This document shows positions 21,436-32,849 of a stretch of 64,000 nt of DNA, in pieces. How positions within the stretch are numbered: the first letter of the stretch is position 1; every line of letters starts with the position of its first letter. The stretch spans positions 13,290,118 to 13,354,117 of the forward strand of contig NC_049996.1 in the NCBI RefSeq assembly GCF_000003815.2, in the 5' to 3' direction. The notes beneath the pieces were generated by a model. The model was not told the DNA's origin. It worked only from the letters and a program-made list of their open reading frames with translations, and made no database searches. Origin of the DNA: Branchiostoma floridae (taxonomy: Eukaryota > Chordata > Leptocardii > Amphioxiformes > Branchiostomatidae). The position numbers and the translations under genes were made by a program.

Positions 21436-21904
21436 AACTAAACATACATGTAATGATACAAATAAAGGGACGAGGACGAAGTGATGGCGGACTCAAGTTG
21501 CACTCAACTTATTTTAACGCCACCACTTATACAAGAATTGAAAATAATATATTACGCAGGACAATAATCGATAAATAATTACATAGTATATACAGTAAGC
21601 GTAAGTCAAACTCTCCTGCCGGAAGATAAAAATGATTGTGAAAACAGAAATGACCCTACAGTTTCAAAATACATGCTATGGGGCTCAAACTTGCCCCACT
21701 CTGTTATGATGCAGAAAGCAATCGACCACAAAATTTTCAAGACCATATCATGTCCAGGACAAGAGATACAATGAAAAAAACGTAATAATGTATAATGCTC
21801 ATTAATTATGCAATAGTAATTTTAATTTGCATCATTAGTAATTTATTTTGTACAACAATGTCTAAGGTACCTACATATTAAAAATCATGAAACTTCGTTA
21901 TTCC
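21436..21904. other. Gene-free interval between mobile elements
   Basis: AT-rich sequence with no convincing open frame or splice structure; nothing else is recognised. Confidence 0.4.
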
Positions 21905-22257
21905 CTTCTTGAGTTATCTACTTCAGAAGTTTTTTACAAACATGCCCCTGCTATCCCAAAACTGGTCGTTAGTGGGCCCAAACTTTTGTTACTTATTCCT
22001 AAGCACAAGAGCTATATTATACTCAACATTCATGACCGTAGCTTGTTCAGAGCATGACATAGCAAAACCAGAAGTTGCGCTGCAGTACCAAGAGAAGCCG
22101 CTAGGGGGCTCAAAATCTAATTATTTCCAGCTTTTATCATACCCCACCAACACACTTACTATGAAAACAATCCATTTAACCGTTCTTGAATTATCTTGTA
22201 CACAGATAGGCATACTCTAGTGAAAATATAACCTCCATGACATTTTATGGAGGTAAA
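21905..22257 (-). repeat. Dispersed 'AAGAACGG' family, reverse copy
   Basis: This is a reverse-oriented relative of 5209-6310: it reads 'CCGTTCTTGAATTATCTTG' and ends with ATAACCTCCATGACATTTTA followed by TGGAGGT, the family's inverted terminus. The open frame at 21909-22220 belongs to the repeat. Confidence 0.65.
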
Positions 22258-22439
22258 AATGTTTTATTTGTACAGCATGTGTAGCAGGAACAGTGTATCA
22301 ATTAAGAAAAAGAAATAGACGGTAGATCTCGGTTTTTCATAGTTTGTTTTCTTTAAATTCATGCATAACGAGGAAGCAGTTGAAAATCCTGTGCCAACTG
22401 TCAGACTAATGTATATGGAAAATAAAACATTATCAACAC

Positions 22440-22759
22440 GCCCATCAAAGTAAGGCCTTCCCCACTCCGTTGCGCAACAGCCACACCGAGCTCTGCGATT
22501 GGTCGATTTTTGGTCGATTAATGTTCATTCCAGTACCTACGTGTCAACCTGACGTCAGCTTCAGACAATCGACACGCCTTCGTAAGTAAGACTAATCAAA
22601 CCTTGTTTTCCACACTCCGTTGCGTAACGGCCACACCGAGCTCGACTCTTGGACGCACAAGAAGAAGACTGAGGACAGCCCTTCGTGATTTCATTTCCAA
22701 GAGAATACAAACTGGCAATAGGCTGCCCGGCTTGAAAGGAAAGTTTGGAAAAACGTAAG
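22440..22759 (+). promoter_or_regulatory. Putative promoter plus non-coding first exon, unit C
   Basis: It is the equivalent of unit A with a cleaner CRE (CTGACGTCAG near 22551), ATTGG boxes, CCGTTGCGTAACGG palindrome (near 22617) and CACACCGAGCTC. The unit-A donor is mutated here (GAAAGGAAAGTTTGG, GT to GA at about 22740), but a new donor-like CGTAAG|GTAAGT follows with exon end at 22759. So this first exon may be weakened or shifted. Confidence 0.45.
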
Positions 22760-22939
22760 GTAAGTAATATATATTTTCAGAATTCAAATCACCTGGTAAA
22801 ACACAAACCATTATGTCGTAATGAAAGCAACTGGAGGCATCCAAAACGTTGCCAAGAAGACTTATGGCTGCAACATCTTTTTTTAAATAACTTTCACTGG
22901 GCAAAATCTTTAGAGAGAGCGAGAAATTCAAACTTTTAA

Positions 22940-23897
22940 CCCTCAAACAACCGTATGGGGTCAAAACTGACCCCAGACGTATATTAATATGTGCCATTAT
23001 GACATTTCTGGTTGAAAACAAATTTCCTCCCATGAGTTTGTTTGTATATATGTCTTATAACTTCTCATACGTTTTTACTGAGATTGGCCCATCGTTGATT
23101 AAGTTATCATAGAAAGTTTATGTATGGTCCCGTGGGGTCAAAACTGACCCCATTTTTTTTAATAAACTTTTGAGACCCACACCTAAACTGCCAATTGTAT
23201 GATCACGAAATTTTCATAGAATCATATACATGTGCAACGAAATCATGGTGACAAGCTTTGTGTTATTGTCATGTTATATGACGACGCCATGACGTCATGT
23301 AGCTTAAATCGGCCGCCATCTTGGACTTTGACTTATGACGTCATCAAATTAGCATAAATTTTGAATAATGAATCATGAAATTTACGTTGAATTTTATAAG
23401 ATGTCATGCACAAGTGTAATTTGTCAAGAAAGCCTTACAACTTGAATGTTTAAGCCAAAATTAGAAAATTGCGTAATAAATATGCCTGTTAGAATTCCGT
23501 TGCCATGGCAACATGAAAAATAATGAACTTTTTTTATTCACTGCAATTGCTTGCTATCAACATTGTCTCAAAAATAACCAAGTTTGGTGGCCCTAGCATA
23601 AGCTATTTAGGGGCTATGTGACTTTGAAGTTGGTGCAGGCATAAAAAAAACCTTACCCGGTCTGAATAGTGTTAGTGCAAAATGTGGTCCTCCCGATCTT
23701 TTGCATAAATTATGATAATGAGATAGAATTATTCTCCTAATCATGTCAAACTGTCCCACATAGATTAATGAAGCTATACATATATGCAAATCACAAAAAG
23801 AGTCACCCAAAAAACTGTATTTGTACAAAATGTTATGGGGTCAGTTTTGAACCCATACGGTAATCTACGTCACAAAAAACGTACGGTGGTTTGAGGG
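22940..23897. mobile_element. TTAA-target element (958 bp) with long terminal repeats
   Basis: The termini are CCCTCAAACAACCGTATGGG and an inverted right end of similar sequence (GTACGGTGGTTTGAGGG), flanked by TTAA at 22936-22939 and 23898-23901. A subterminal TGGGGTCAAAACTGACCCC motif repeats near both ends. The homologous site in copy 1 is an empty TTAA (1301-1304). It contains a fragment of the other TTAA family (TGACGTCA motifs near 23295 and 23335). No transposase is visible; piggyBac-like by target and termini. Confidence 0.85.
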
Positions 23898-23901
23898 TTA
23901 A

Positions 23902-25469
23902 AAATGGGCCAGGGCATGTTCCTGACTAGCCGATTTGTTTCTTTGGATTTGCTTTTTTTCTTACCTGAAAAAATCCTACTTTTGCCATTTAGTACATGAA
24001 TGAATCTCAAATGTCAATTTTGTGATACCACCATTAAATGATGCTCTTGTTTTCCAAATTCTGTTCAATTGTCCAATTTATTAAAACACTTAAAATGTGT
24101 AATTTTACGCTCGACATGCTTAATAGCCTAAAATGCTGACTGAGAAATGTTTTCAGTCTATAACAGAAAGTCTGTTTCTTTCTTACTCTTATTTCTAAGA
24201 ACAAAGGGATTAAATATGATGTGGTTTAATCTTCTTATCTGATCCTAACGGCGCCGTCATGAAAATGTCCGTGAAAGAAAAACGAGTAAACAACCTCCAT
24301 GTTAATGTTAATATGCAATCAGCCAGCTTCAGACAATCAACACAACCATATCAGCAATGTTCGCCAAGTACCAGTTACTCAATCACTCAGGTATAGAATT
24401 TTAGAAATGGTCTGACGTTTAAAGGAGATTCCTCTACCTTTCGTCAGTGACTCTGAACAGATCTGTTCAACAGAAAGTTTTATACCCATTCTAACATTGA
24501 ATTGGTATTGAAAGGATTTGAAAACAAATTTTGGACAGTAAAATAGGAAACAAAAGTAAGGCTATGTCAAACCATGGTTGATGCAAATAAGTCAATTAGC
24601 TCAGGTATTTTATGACAGGACGGAGGCTACCTGTACGTCTGGCCGTTTCCAAAATGATATCCAGTTGCTTCTCAATCAGTAACTGCTGTAATGTGCATCT
24701 TATTACCTGGGTGTCTAAACTTAATTAAGCGACATCTAAGGTTGTTTGTCGCGCGTTCATTCTGCTGCTAAATCGGTGCGGTGACGCAGCCAACGTGCTC
24801 CATAAGATCTCAACCAGCATTACAGCCACCACACTGCCACTCACTATAAGGGGCTGTCAGCTCCTTCGTGCTGAGAATAGTCTGGCTGTATGCTCTCCGT
24901 TATCGCCTGAACTCGTTTTTCTCTTGGAATCACCTACCAGAACATGCAGTAAAAGCGAAGACATTACAGGCTTCAATATTATAGGCACGGGTACTGAGAG
25001 TAAGTAGCGCCCTAACCCTGAGTAGAAGTCAGCAAATCATGGGCTTCCCGTAAGAAAAAAATACAGAAATACAAAGCCCTCTCAATCTCATACATTAGTG
25101 TGTCGGAAAGTAAACCTGTTTTTCATCTCATTTTGCGGTAGTGGCATTAAATTATTTTATAAAAGTACAAGTATTTTGAAGAAACCAAATACTGAACAAA
25201 ATCGATACCATAAAAACGACCATTCCCTCCGTCCCACACAACAGTAAAGCCTGTACGGCATTGAGGTTAAATGTCGAAGTTGCTTAACGTTTTGATAGCT
25301 TAGAAGGATGCACTGAATATTGATTGCTGCGGCCAAATGCTCTAAAACATGAGTTTCAACACCATAAGGATGAAGTCTAATGTATTGTCCCATCTAAGAG
25401 CCGGTCTACATGTGTACATTTGGTCAGTTTCTGGTCAATTAGTGTTTATTTTAGTACCTACGTGTCACT
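23902..25469. other. Flank between units C and D
   Basis: No gene is seen. 23902-24440 parallels 1305-1725 and 3582-3710 of copy 1, with the TTAA at 24302 empty. The part at about 24450-25430 has no counterpart in copy 1 and may be an insertion of unknown type. Its open frames (24795-25007, and 25157-25393 on the reverse strand) are unrecognised. Confidence 0.45.
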
Positions 25470-25666
25470 CGTGACGTCAGCTTCAGATAATCACCACACC
25501 CACCTAAGCTAGACTAATAAAACAATGTTTTCCCCACTCCGTTCCGTAACGGCCACACCGAGCTCGCATCTGGGAGGCACCACTGCAACACGAGGACTGA
25601 GCCCCTCATGACTTCCTCACCCAGAACAGAAGGGGGCAACTGAAGATTTTCTGACCAGCTTACGAG
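25470..25666 (+). promoter_or_regulatory. Putative promoter plus non-coding first exon, unit D
   Basis: Closely related to unit B: GTGACGTCAGCTTCAGA, the AATAAAACAATG block, CCGTTCCGTAACGG, CACACCGAGCTCGCATCTGG and a donor ACGAG|GTAAGT with exon end 25666. It lies 3.85 kb upstream of the LRR2 start codon. Same caveats as for unit B. Confidence 0.5.
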
Positions 25667-26631
25667 GTAAGTTTGGAGAAACTTGAGGTAAGTGTGTTTT
25701 CAGAAATCAAATCACCTGGTGAAAAGTACCTTATTATGCCATAAAAAAGGCAGCTGACAAAACGTCGCGGTGAAAATATGGCTGCATTTGTATCATGTAT
25801 AGCAACAATACTTCCAAATAACTAACAAAACTGATAAAACTAGTCATAGAATCAAGCCTTTGATACGTGCCGATTTTTGCGCGAAATTCTCACTTAAAAA
25901 TGTAGATAGGGCATGTTACCGACTTTCATTTTCCTGCACCTACTATTGTCTCAGTTACACCAATGCTACTTATTTTGATTCGTTTGTTTTTCTTAATTGA
26001 AAAAAAGTAAAACAGTGAAGAAAGTTGTTTCTAATTCTTTATACGTTTTCTTATTAATTGATGCACTCAAACTACATGATTTAATGCTTAAAGTGTCTAC
26101 TAGCGAAAGGTAATGACTTTAAATTTCTGTCGAATGTGCCTAGTCTCTAACAAAATGCCTGTCTTGTGTTTTCGTGTTTTATTTCACGCGCCCACCCCTT
26201 CATCATTTTAGCACCGAAGGATTAAATTGATGTGATCTAATCTGACCTGGTCTAAACTACGTCGTGAAAATGTCAGTGAAAGAAAAAGGAGTAAACAACC
26301 TCCATTTTAAATATCAATATTCAAACAGCGAGCTTCAGGATATTAACATATTCATGCATGTCAGTAAGACTACTCTAAGGCTGTTTGTTACACTACATTT
26401 CGGCACATCAATGGAAACAAGTGTTCTGGTGCTCTCTCTAAGAAATGCTAATTATCGTGTATTATGCTTCTGCGTGTTTTGAGTTTGTACGGATTGATTG
26501 CTTTCATAGTTTACAATCGTATACTGGTAACTTTTGACTTCTCTGTATGGTTTGACTTTGTAGAGATGAGTTGTTATAGTAGAGTGTGTATGCTTCATAC
26601 AATAATAATTCTTCATTGTACGGATCGGTTG
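25667..26631. other. Flank of unit D with empty hAT target
   Basis: It parallels 3915-5208 of copy 1 but without the hAT-like MITE; the target GGTGCTCT at 26428-26435 is single. No gene is recognised. Confidence 0.5.
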
Positions 26632-27860
26632 TTACCTCCATGAAATGTCATGGAGGTTATATTTACCCCAATGAAAAATGGAGGTATGGTTTTGGTGTGT
26701 CTGTGTGTGTGTCTGTCTGTTTGTGTTTCCGGATATTTGTGGTCAGCATAACTAAAGAACCTCTTAATGGATAAAAATGATACTTAGTTTGTCGATAGGG
26801 ATTGTATAGACGAAGGGCAGGGTTCTGAGCCCCCTGATATGTGACCTTGGTACTGCAGCAGAACTTCAATTTTTTGTATCTTTTGACGTAAATATGCTAT
26901 GAACTTGATTTTTTGGTGACAGATTGCTTGTGATGTAAGGAATAAGTGATGTATGCCTGGGCCCCCTAGCGACTTGCTCTTGAGCTACAGTAGCAACTTT
27001 GTCAAAATATTCCTAGGAGCAAAAGCAGTAAAGGAACAATCGATTTCCATGATATTTAGCATGCGGTTATCTTTGGCAGAGATGTGCATAATGAGATGCT
27101 AATTATGCACATGTGGACCTAATTGCATACTTAAGGAAAATCTATGTTTGAAATGTTTTCCATTATAGGACTCAAAATCCTGTAACATGTAGTTTGTGGT
27201 AGGTGAAGAATAGCAGTATGAGGTCTCCGGACTCTTGTTTCACTAGCGTTTGTCTGTCTGTTTGTCTAGATAACAAGATAACTCAAGAACGGCCAGATGG
27301 ATTGAATTCATATTTGGTGTGTTTGTGGGTATGAGATAAAAGCTGAAAATGATTGGACTTTGGGCCCTTATACTTAGCAACTTCCCTCGGTACTGCAGCG
27401 CAACTCCTGGTTTTGCTGTCTCGTACTTTGAACAAGCAATGGTCACGAATTTTAGGTATTATATAGCTCTTGTGCTCAGGAATAAGTGACGTAAGCCACC
27501 TAGCAACTAGTTTCGGAATATCAGGGGAACTTTTGTCAAAAACTTTTGAAGCGGATAACTCAAGAAGATAACAAAGAATTTTCATGATTTAATGAGATAA
27601 TATTGTACACAATTAAATACTAATTATGCAAAAAAGCAATACATTTGCATAATTATTGAGAATAATCTATCATAGCAGTATCTATTGTCCTGGACATGAT
27701 ATAGTCTTGATATTTTAGTGGTAGATAGCTCTTAGCGTCATAACAAAGTGGGGCAAGTTTCAGACCTCTAGTATTTATTTCTGGAACAGCAGGGTCTTTT
27801 TTTGTCTAGACATTCCAAAGAGGATAACTGCAGAAAGGAATGACTTTTTTTATTCACATT
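26632..27860 (+). repeat. Dispersed 'GTCTGTCTGTTTG' family, two adjacent copies
   Basis: It starts GTTACCTCCATGAAATGTCA followed by TGGAGGTTATAT, a foldback terminus, then 'GTCTGTCTGTTTGTG'. A second copy begins near 27240 (GTTTGTCTGTCTGTTTGTC, CTCAAGAACGGCC). Segments 'GGGCCCCCTAGCG' recur. No conserved coding capacity. Confidence 0.65.
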
Positions 27861-28019
27861 TTTAAAGAGGATGAGACAGAAAGCTGGCACTGCTTATCGA
27901 GATCTTCTCCTCCTGTACATAAACAAAATAAACACACACATACATACAGGACTACAAAACGCTAATAAATTACAAAGTCAAGAGATGATGATAACACATT
28001 AAAAAATGACGGGTTGACA

Positions 28020-28930
28020 TCATAACCTTCGCCGAGGTTATATTATGGGTAGCGATTATTTGTATGTATGTATGCAGAAGTTAAGCATAACTCAAGAACG
28101 CCTAAATTGATTGTATTGATATTTGGTATGTTGGTAGGTCTTGATGAGACCTGGAAACGATCAGATTTTTTTCCTCCTAGCAGCCTGTAACGGTAATGAA
28201 GCTGACAATCCTGGTTTGATATTTCAAGTTCTAAACATGCAGCGGCTATGATATTTGAGTGGTAGACAGCTCATGATGCCGAGAGTAAGTGATGTAAGTT
28301 TGGGCCCCTACCGGCTTGTTTTGAAACTGCAGGCAGGTTTTGTGTCAGACTTTAAAACGGAATAACTCAAGAAGGGTCTAACAGATTGTTATCATTTTTG
28401 GTGTGAAGATAGCTTAAGTGATGCTTCATATAATGATATATCAATTATTCAAATCGGTATCTAATTTACATAAGTAATGAGGGAATAATGTAAACACGCT
28501 CAGTTCCATTATAGGGCCATTGCAACATGTGGCATTTCTAACAGAAGGAGAAGAACATTGATTGATATAAGTTATGCAAAATCAAGACCATATTTGCATA
28601 ATCAACGACAAAATGCTATAATTATATTGTGGTAAATGATGGGAACTTCTTACTTGTAGCAGTTGGAAGTTTCGTACAGGTTAACATCGTTAAACACGAA
28701 TTATACAGATGGGATCCTCATTTGCATAAATTATAAGAAAATACGATAACAGCTTTCTTTCTTACATAGCTTGTGTACGTCTGTTGTCTGTTGTTGAGGA
28801 GATTATTAACTGATATAATACATGCAAATGAGAACCATATTTGCATGATTAATGACAAACACAATTAATAGAGTAGTTGTAAAGGTTAGTATCATTTGGC
28901 GAAAGTATGGGGTCGTGGAACTCTAGTTTT
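28020..28930 (+). repeat. Dispersed repeat, 'ACCTTCGCCGAGGTTATAT' type
   Basis: It starts ATAACCTTCGCCGAGGTTAT, a perfect inverted motif, then 'GTATGTATGTATGCAG' and ACTCAAGAACGCC. It is a related but distinct branch of the same dispersed family and ends near GGAACTCTAG (28918-28927). No gene. Confidence 0.6.
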
Positions 28931-29517
28931 AGGTATGCAGCTAGCTTACCAAAAGATTTTCATAGTAATATACAAGCTATGTAAATGAGGAATTAATTTG
29001 CATATTTAATTTGGAATTTACATAATTCTATTTTTTAACTGGAGTTCAATAAATGTAAAACATTTAAATTATGAAAGCTGGAACATAAGCAGATACCAAT
29101 TATGCTAAGAAGGAAATTATCTGCATAATATATACGAAAATTGCAAAACTGCTTAACGATTAATTATGAGAATTTTATACTTGTGACATCTGTATATTAG
29201 TCAAGGATGAACATCATCATGCATAAACCATGTAACAGTGGTTTAGCAGCATAAGTCAAGTATCTATTCATGAATTGTCATAACGTTTTGGATATTGTTA
29301 GGAGTTGCCCTCTGATATAAATAGTTGTATTGTATTTAACCACAAACCTGGTATACACGAGAGTAATTTTTTTTTTCCTGAAACTGATAACTCCAACAAG
29401 CACAGCAGCATTAGGGAGAAACAATTCTTGCACATTGAAAAAGTCCAACAAATGTGAAAATATCACATACATTAGCAGAGAGATCTTTTCTTTTTTTTGC
29501 TCAGGTAGCCAGACACC
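28931..29517 (+). promoter_or_regulatory. Conserved upstream region and 5'UTR acceptor of LRR2
   Basis: 28931-29130 matches 5930-6140, and 29229-29517 matches the region upstream of LRR1 (GTGGTTTAGCAGCATAAGTC onwards). It ends in a pyrimidine tract and TGCTCAG|GTAGCCAGACACC directly before the ATG, the same splice acceptor arrangement as LRR1. Confidence 0.65.
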
Positions 29518-31695
29518 ATGGGAAGAAAGCTGCGACACCTGCTGATGCTCCTTCTCATCATCCTGAAGGTGTTCAACCTACAGGTAGAAGGGTGGTTGCG
29601 GGGATCAAGTAAGGAAGCCGACCGCAGCTGCACAAGATCATCAGCTCATAAAGCCGGCCTCAACTGCGCACCACCGCGCTGCGATTGCAGTAGTCTGAAA
29701 CTCAGCAGCATTAATGTGAACCTCCCAGCATCCTTCACAGAGTTAGATTTGGGATTTAACCAGATAACAAAGGTTCAGAAAGGTGCATTTACAAATCAAC
29801 CCTGGCTACGAAAGATGGGGTCGTTCTTTAAAGATATGACAAGGGATCAGGAACGTATATGTTTATTTCTGGCCAAGCTACAAAAGTTGTACCTGAACAA
29901 CAACAAGATAACAATGATTGCACCTGGTACATTTACAAATCTACCCGGGCTACGAGATTTGTGGCTGAACTACAACAAGATAACAATGATTCACAAAGGT
30001 ACATTTGCAAATCTGGCCAAGCTACAAAAGTTGTGTTTAGAGAACAACCAGATAACAGTGATTCAGCCTGGTGCATTTGCAAATCTACCCCAGCTACAAC
30101 GGTTGGGCCTGAGCTCCAACCAGATAACAAAGATTAAGGAGGGTACATTTGTAAATGTACCCCGACCACTGATTCAGTCAGGTACATTTACAGATCTACC
30201 CCGGTTACGAAGGTTGAGCCTGGGCAACAACATGATAACAATGATTCAGCAAGGTGCATTTGTAAATCTGGCCCAGCTAGAAGTGTTGACGCTGGAGAGA
30301 AATGAGGTAACAAAAATCCATGCATTTGCATTTGCACATCTTCCCCGACTCCGTTTGTTGCAACTCGATAGAAACCAGATAACAATGCTCCAGCCGGGTA
30401 CATTTGTAAATATACCCCAGCTGCAAAAGCTGACCCTTACCAGCAACAAGATGTCTGCCATTACCCCTTTAGCTTTCAGCTTGTTGCCGTGTAATCTAAA
30501 CATAGAGATTAACGAGAACCCCTGGCAGTGTGACTGTAAGATGGCTCCCTTCAGGCTAGATTCGACAGAATTTCCTTCATTTAAAGACCAGATAACCTGT
30601 GCCGAACCCGCCAACTTACGGGGACAGAAGCTTACAGATGTCAGTCCTGAAGATTTAGTATGTGCAGAGCCAACCATATCAGCATTGCCTGTTGATGTCC
30701 AAGTAACCTTTAACAACTGTTACAAAGGCACGACAGCTGGCTACACATCCATTGACTATTACAATAACACAACAACAGGTCTTAATGGTGAAATAACATC
30801 TACTGACTATTACAATAGCACAACAGCAGGTCTTAATGGTGAAATAACATCTAATGACTATTACAATAGCACAACACCAGGTCTTAATGGTGAAATAACA
30901 TCTACTGACTATTACAATAACACAACAGCAGGTCTTAATGGTGAAATAACATCTAATGACTATTACAATAGCACAACAACAGGTCCTAATGGTAAAAGGT
31001 ACAAAACTGGAGTGACAGAAACCCTTCAAACCACGTCAGACAAACTGGAAAGCGGCAGTTCCATAGAATCTGATCCCAGTTTCCCCATACCTGCTATCAT
31101 TGGCTCTGTCTTGGGTTCAATAGCTGGTATTGCCCTGATCGGCACCGTCATTCTCACGATCTGGTGCAGAGGGAGGACCAAGAATCCCGCTTCAAACCCG
31201 CTTTCAGGCCCAAATTCTAACATTGCTTCGGAAAACGTTGCCAAGTCTGCTACTGTAGGGACCCGTGGTCATGATCAGACAGGCCATGGTCAGTCTCAGG
31301 CTGATGATGAGACCATCTATGTGCAGTCAGATGGTGCCCTGTACATGAAGCCAGAAGATGTCCTGTATGAGATGCCGGCTGATGCAGGTCCAAGACAGCC
31401 TACCGAAGAAACGTCCCTAGCGCCATCCAAAAGAAAGTCACGTCTTAAAGACAAACCTAACTCCCTTCCTCCTCCCCGTGGTGATGACGATTGTGTGTAT
31501 GTGGTGCCAGATGGTGCCATGTATATGACACCAGAAGATGTTCTGTATGAGATGCCTGCAAACAGTCATTACAAGCAGCCAATAGGCACTAATGAAAACA
31601 CGCACTACTACCAACCTCAAACAAAGGACAGTGCTTTACCCACTGATGCTGATGGCTATATGATCATAGCACCTAAACACATGGAAGGCCATTGA
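29518..31695 (+). CDS. LRR transmembrane receptor with multi-YxxP tail (LRR2)
   Basis: This is a 725-aa paralogue of LRR1. It has a signal peptide (about 1-26), LRRNT, eight to nine LRRs and LRRCT (about 333-382, NPWQCDC). The stalk (about 385-520) has five YYN[NS]TT glycosylation-type repeats, followed by a transmembrane helix (about 523-548) and a 177-aa cytoplasmic tail. The tail contains seven YxxP motifs (YMKP, YEMP, YVVP, YMTP, YEMP, YKQP, YYQP), two copies of a DGA.YM.PEDVLYEMPA block and a proline-rich SLPPPR. YxxP is known as a Crk/Nck-type SH2 docking motif, and PPxR-like runs can bind SH3 domains. Two LRRs are irregular: one carries an insertion around residues 102-120 (GSFFKDMTRDQERI) and one is shortened near PRPLIQSGTF. 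The start codon follows the conserved 5'UTR acceptor. Signalling is inferred; the ligand is unknown. Confidence 0.92.
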   Translation: MGRKLRHLLMLLLIILKVFNLQVEGWLRGSSKEADRSCTRSSAHKAGLNCAPPRCDCSSLKLSSINVNLPASFTELDLGFNQITKVQKGAFTNQPWLRKMGSFFKDMTRDQERICLFLAKLQKLYLNNNKITMIAPGTFTNLPGLRDLWLNYNKITMIHKGTFANLAKLQKLCLENNQITVIQPGAFANLPQLQRLGLSSNQITKIKEGTFVNVPRPLIQSGTFTDLPRLRRLSLGNNMITMIQQGAFVNLAQLEVLTLERNEVTKIHAFAFAHLPRLRLLQLDRNQITMLQPGTFVNIPQLQKLTLTSNKMSAITPLAFSLLPCNLNIEINENPWQCDCKMAPFRLDSTEFPSFKDQITCAEPANLRGQKLTDVSPEDLVCAEPTISALPVDVQVTFNNCYKGTTAGYTSIDYYNNTTTGLNGEITSTDYYNSTTAGLNGEITSNDYYNSTTPGLNGEITSTDYYNNTTAGLNGEITSNDYYNSTTTGPNGKRYKTGVTETLQTTSDKLESGSSIESDPSFPIPAIIGSVLGSIAGIALIGTVILTIWCRGRTKNPASNPLSGPNSNIASENVAKSATVGTRGHDQTGHGQSQADDETIYVQSDGALYMKPEDVLYEMPADAGPRQPTEETSLAPSKRKSRLKDKPNSLPPPRGDDDCVYVVPDGAMYMTPEDVLYEMPANSHYKQPIGTNENTHYYQPQTKDSALPTDADGYMIIAPKHMEGH
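30745..31000 (+). repeat. 57-bp coding repeats, stalk of LRR2
   Basis: Five units of about 57 bp encode S.DYYN[NS]TT.GLNGEIT with one N-glycosylation sequon each. They are nearly identical in DNA. LRR1 has only two related units (about 10077-10155), so the stalk length differs between paralogues by repeat copy number. Confidence 0.88.
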
Positions 31696-32317
31696 CTTTT
31701 CGTCATTTCAAGAGTTGAAAATCATAACAATAGGTTTTACCTGAAATTTCGATAAGATTCACACGAAATGTGAATGGGCGGATTTCATTTAACTATCTTG
31801 ATGCTAAGAGTTGATATTAAATCGGCTATCATGCTGAGTAGGAATAACTTCTTAAGGCCAATTTTTCTTTTCATCTGTATTGGCGATTAAACATATCACT
31901 TATCGAAAGATAAGTGAAAAACTATTGGAATGCGACTCTGGCTTTGAAATTGACTTAAGGATACTATGACGTCAGTAACCGTTTCTAAATATCTATTTCA
32001 AAATTACTTCATACGCACATAAAATCTTAGTGCATACATGTTTCTCATAGAGCATTGGTTTGCACAGCCCGCTGTAGCATGCATGTAGAAGCAATTTAAC
32101 CTTGTGATTCTAATGGCTTAGCCCCTGGTGTTACTCTATCGCCATTTCCAATTGCTTAGCGGAACTTCACTCACTGGTGCCTCAACTATGAACTTTAATT
32201 TCTCAGCATGTCCGCAAGGGTACGTTTTGCCACTTCTCATGACGAATACACCTTTATGGAACAAAGTTCATCGTAATAGCTTCCCTGATGGGCAAAACTT
32301 CAAGTCTAATTTGACAA
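31696..32317. other. LRR2 3' flank
   Basis: No gene is recognised. ATTAAA hexamers at 31816-31821 and 31886-31891 are possible polyadenylation signals. The stretch near 31855-31890 resembles the LRR1 3' flank near 13690-13730. Confidence 0.4.
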
Positions 32318-32535
32318 ACATCTGTCGCTAAATCCTGTGCAGTAACCCAAAACATTTGCGTGGCTCTTGTGAGTCTTGTTTCGTTTGTGATGATCCAAAA
32401 CCACAATCCCAAACCCTCACTGTGGAGTAAGATTCTTTCACTTTTGTGATTTGGCTAAAAACCGAAGTTGCTCTCCTATCTTTCACATGTATCATTTTTT
32501 AATAATATTTCCAATGCTGCCAATGTGATGTTGTA

Positions 32536-32601
<66 letters not shown>

Positions 32602-32849
32602 AACATAAATTAGATGTAAGGAATTTGATTATGGTAACATCTGCTGTTATGGCAAACAATATGGCAACATCCTAACATAAAATCTTAGTACCGTACATCA
32701 CATTACAGTATTCCCTTATGCTGATGGACATACAATGCATAATAGGGATGGATTTTATGATCATGGTAAGTTCCTGCGCGGACTAATGTTTCAGGTATCC
32801 ATATTTAAAGTTACAGAGACTGGGCTGGTCTGGTTGTCTCTTACAATCA
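32318..32849. repeat. Direct repeat, left copy, with (AT)n
   Basis: CAGTAACCCAAAACATTTGC, GTGGCTCTTGTGAGTCTTG, CACTGTGGAGTAAGATT and CATGGTAAGTTCC recur in the same order at 34442-34855, about 2.1 kb downstream. The two copies flank the minisatellite. An (AT)n microsatellite occupies 32540-32600 in this copy only. Confidence 0.8.
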
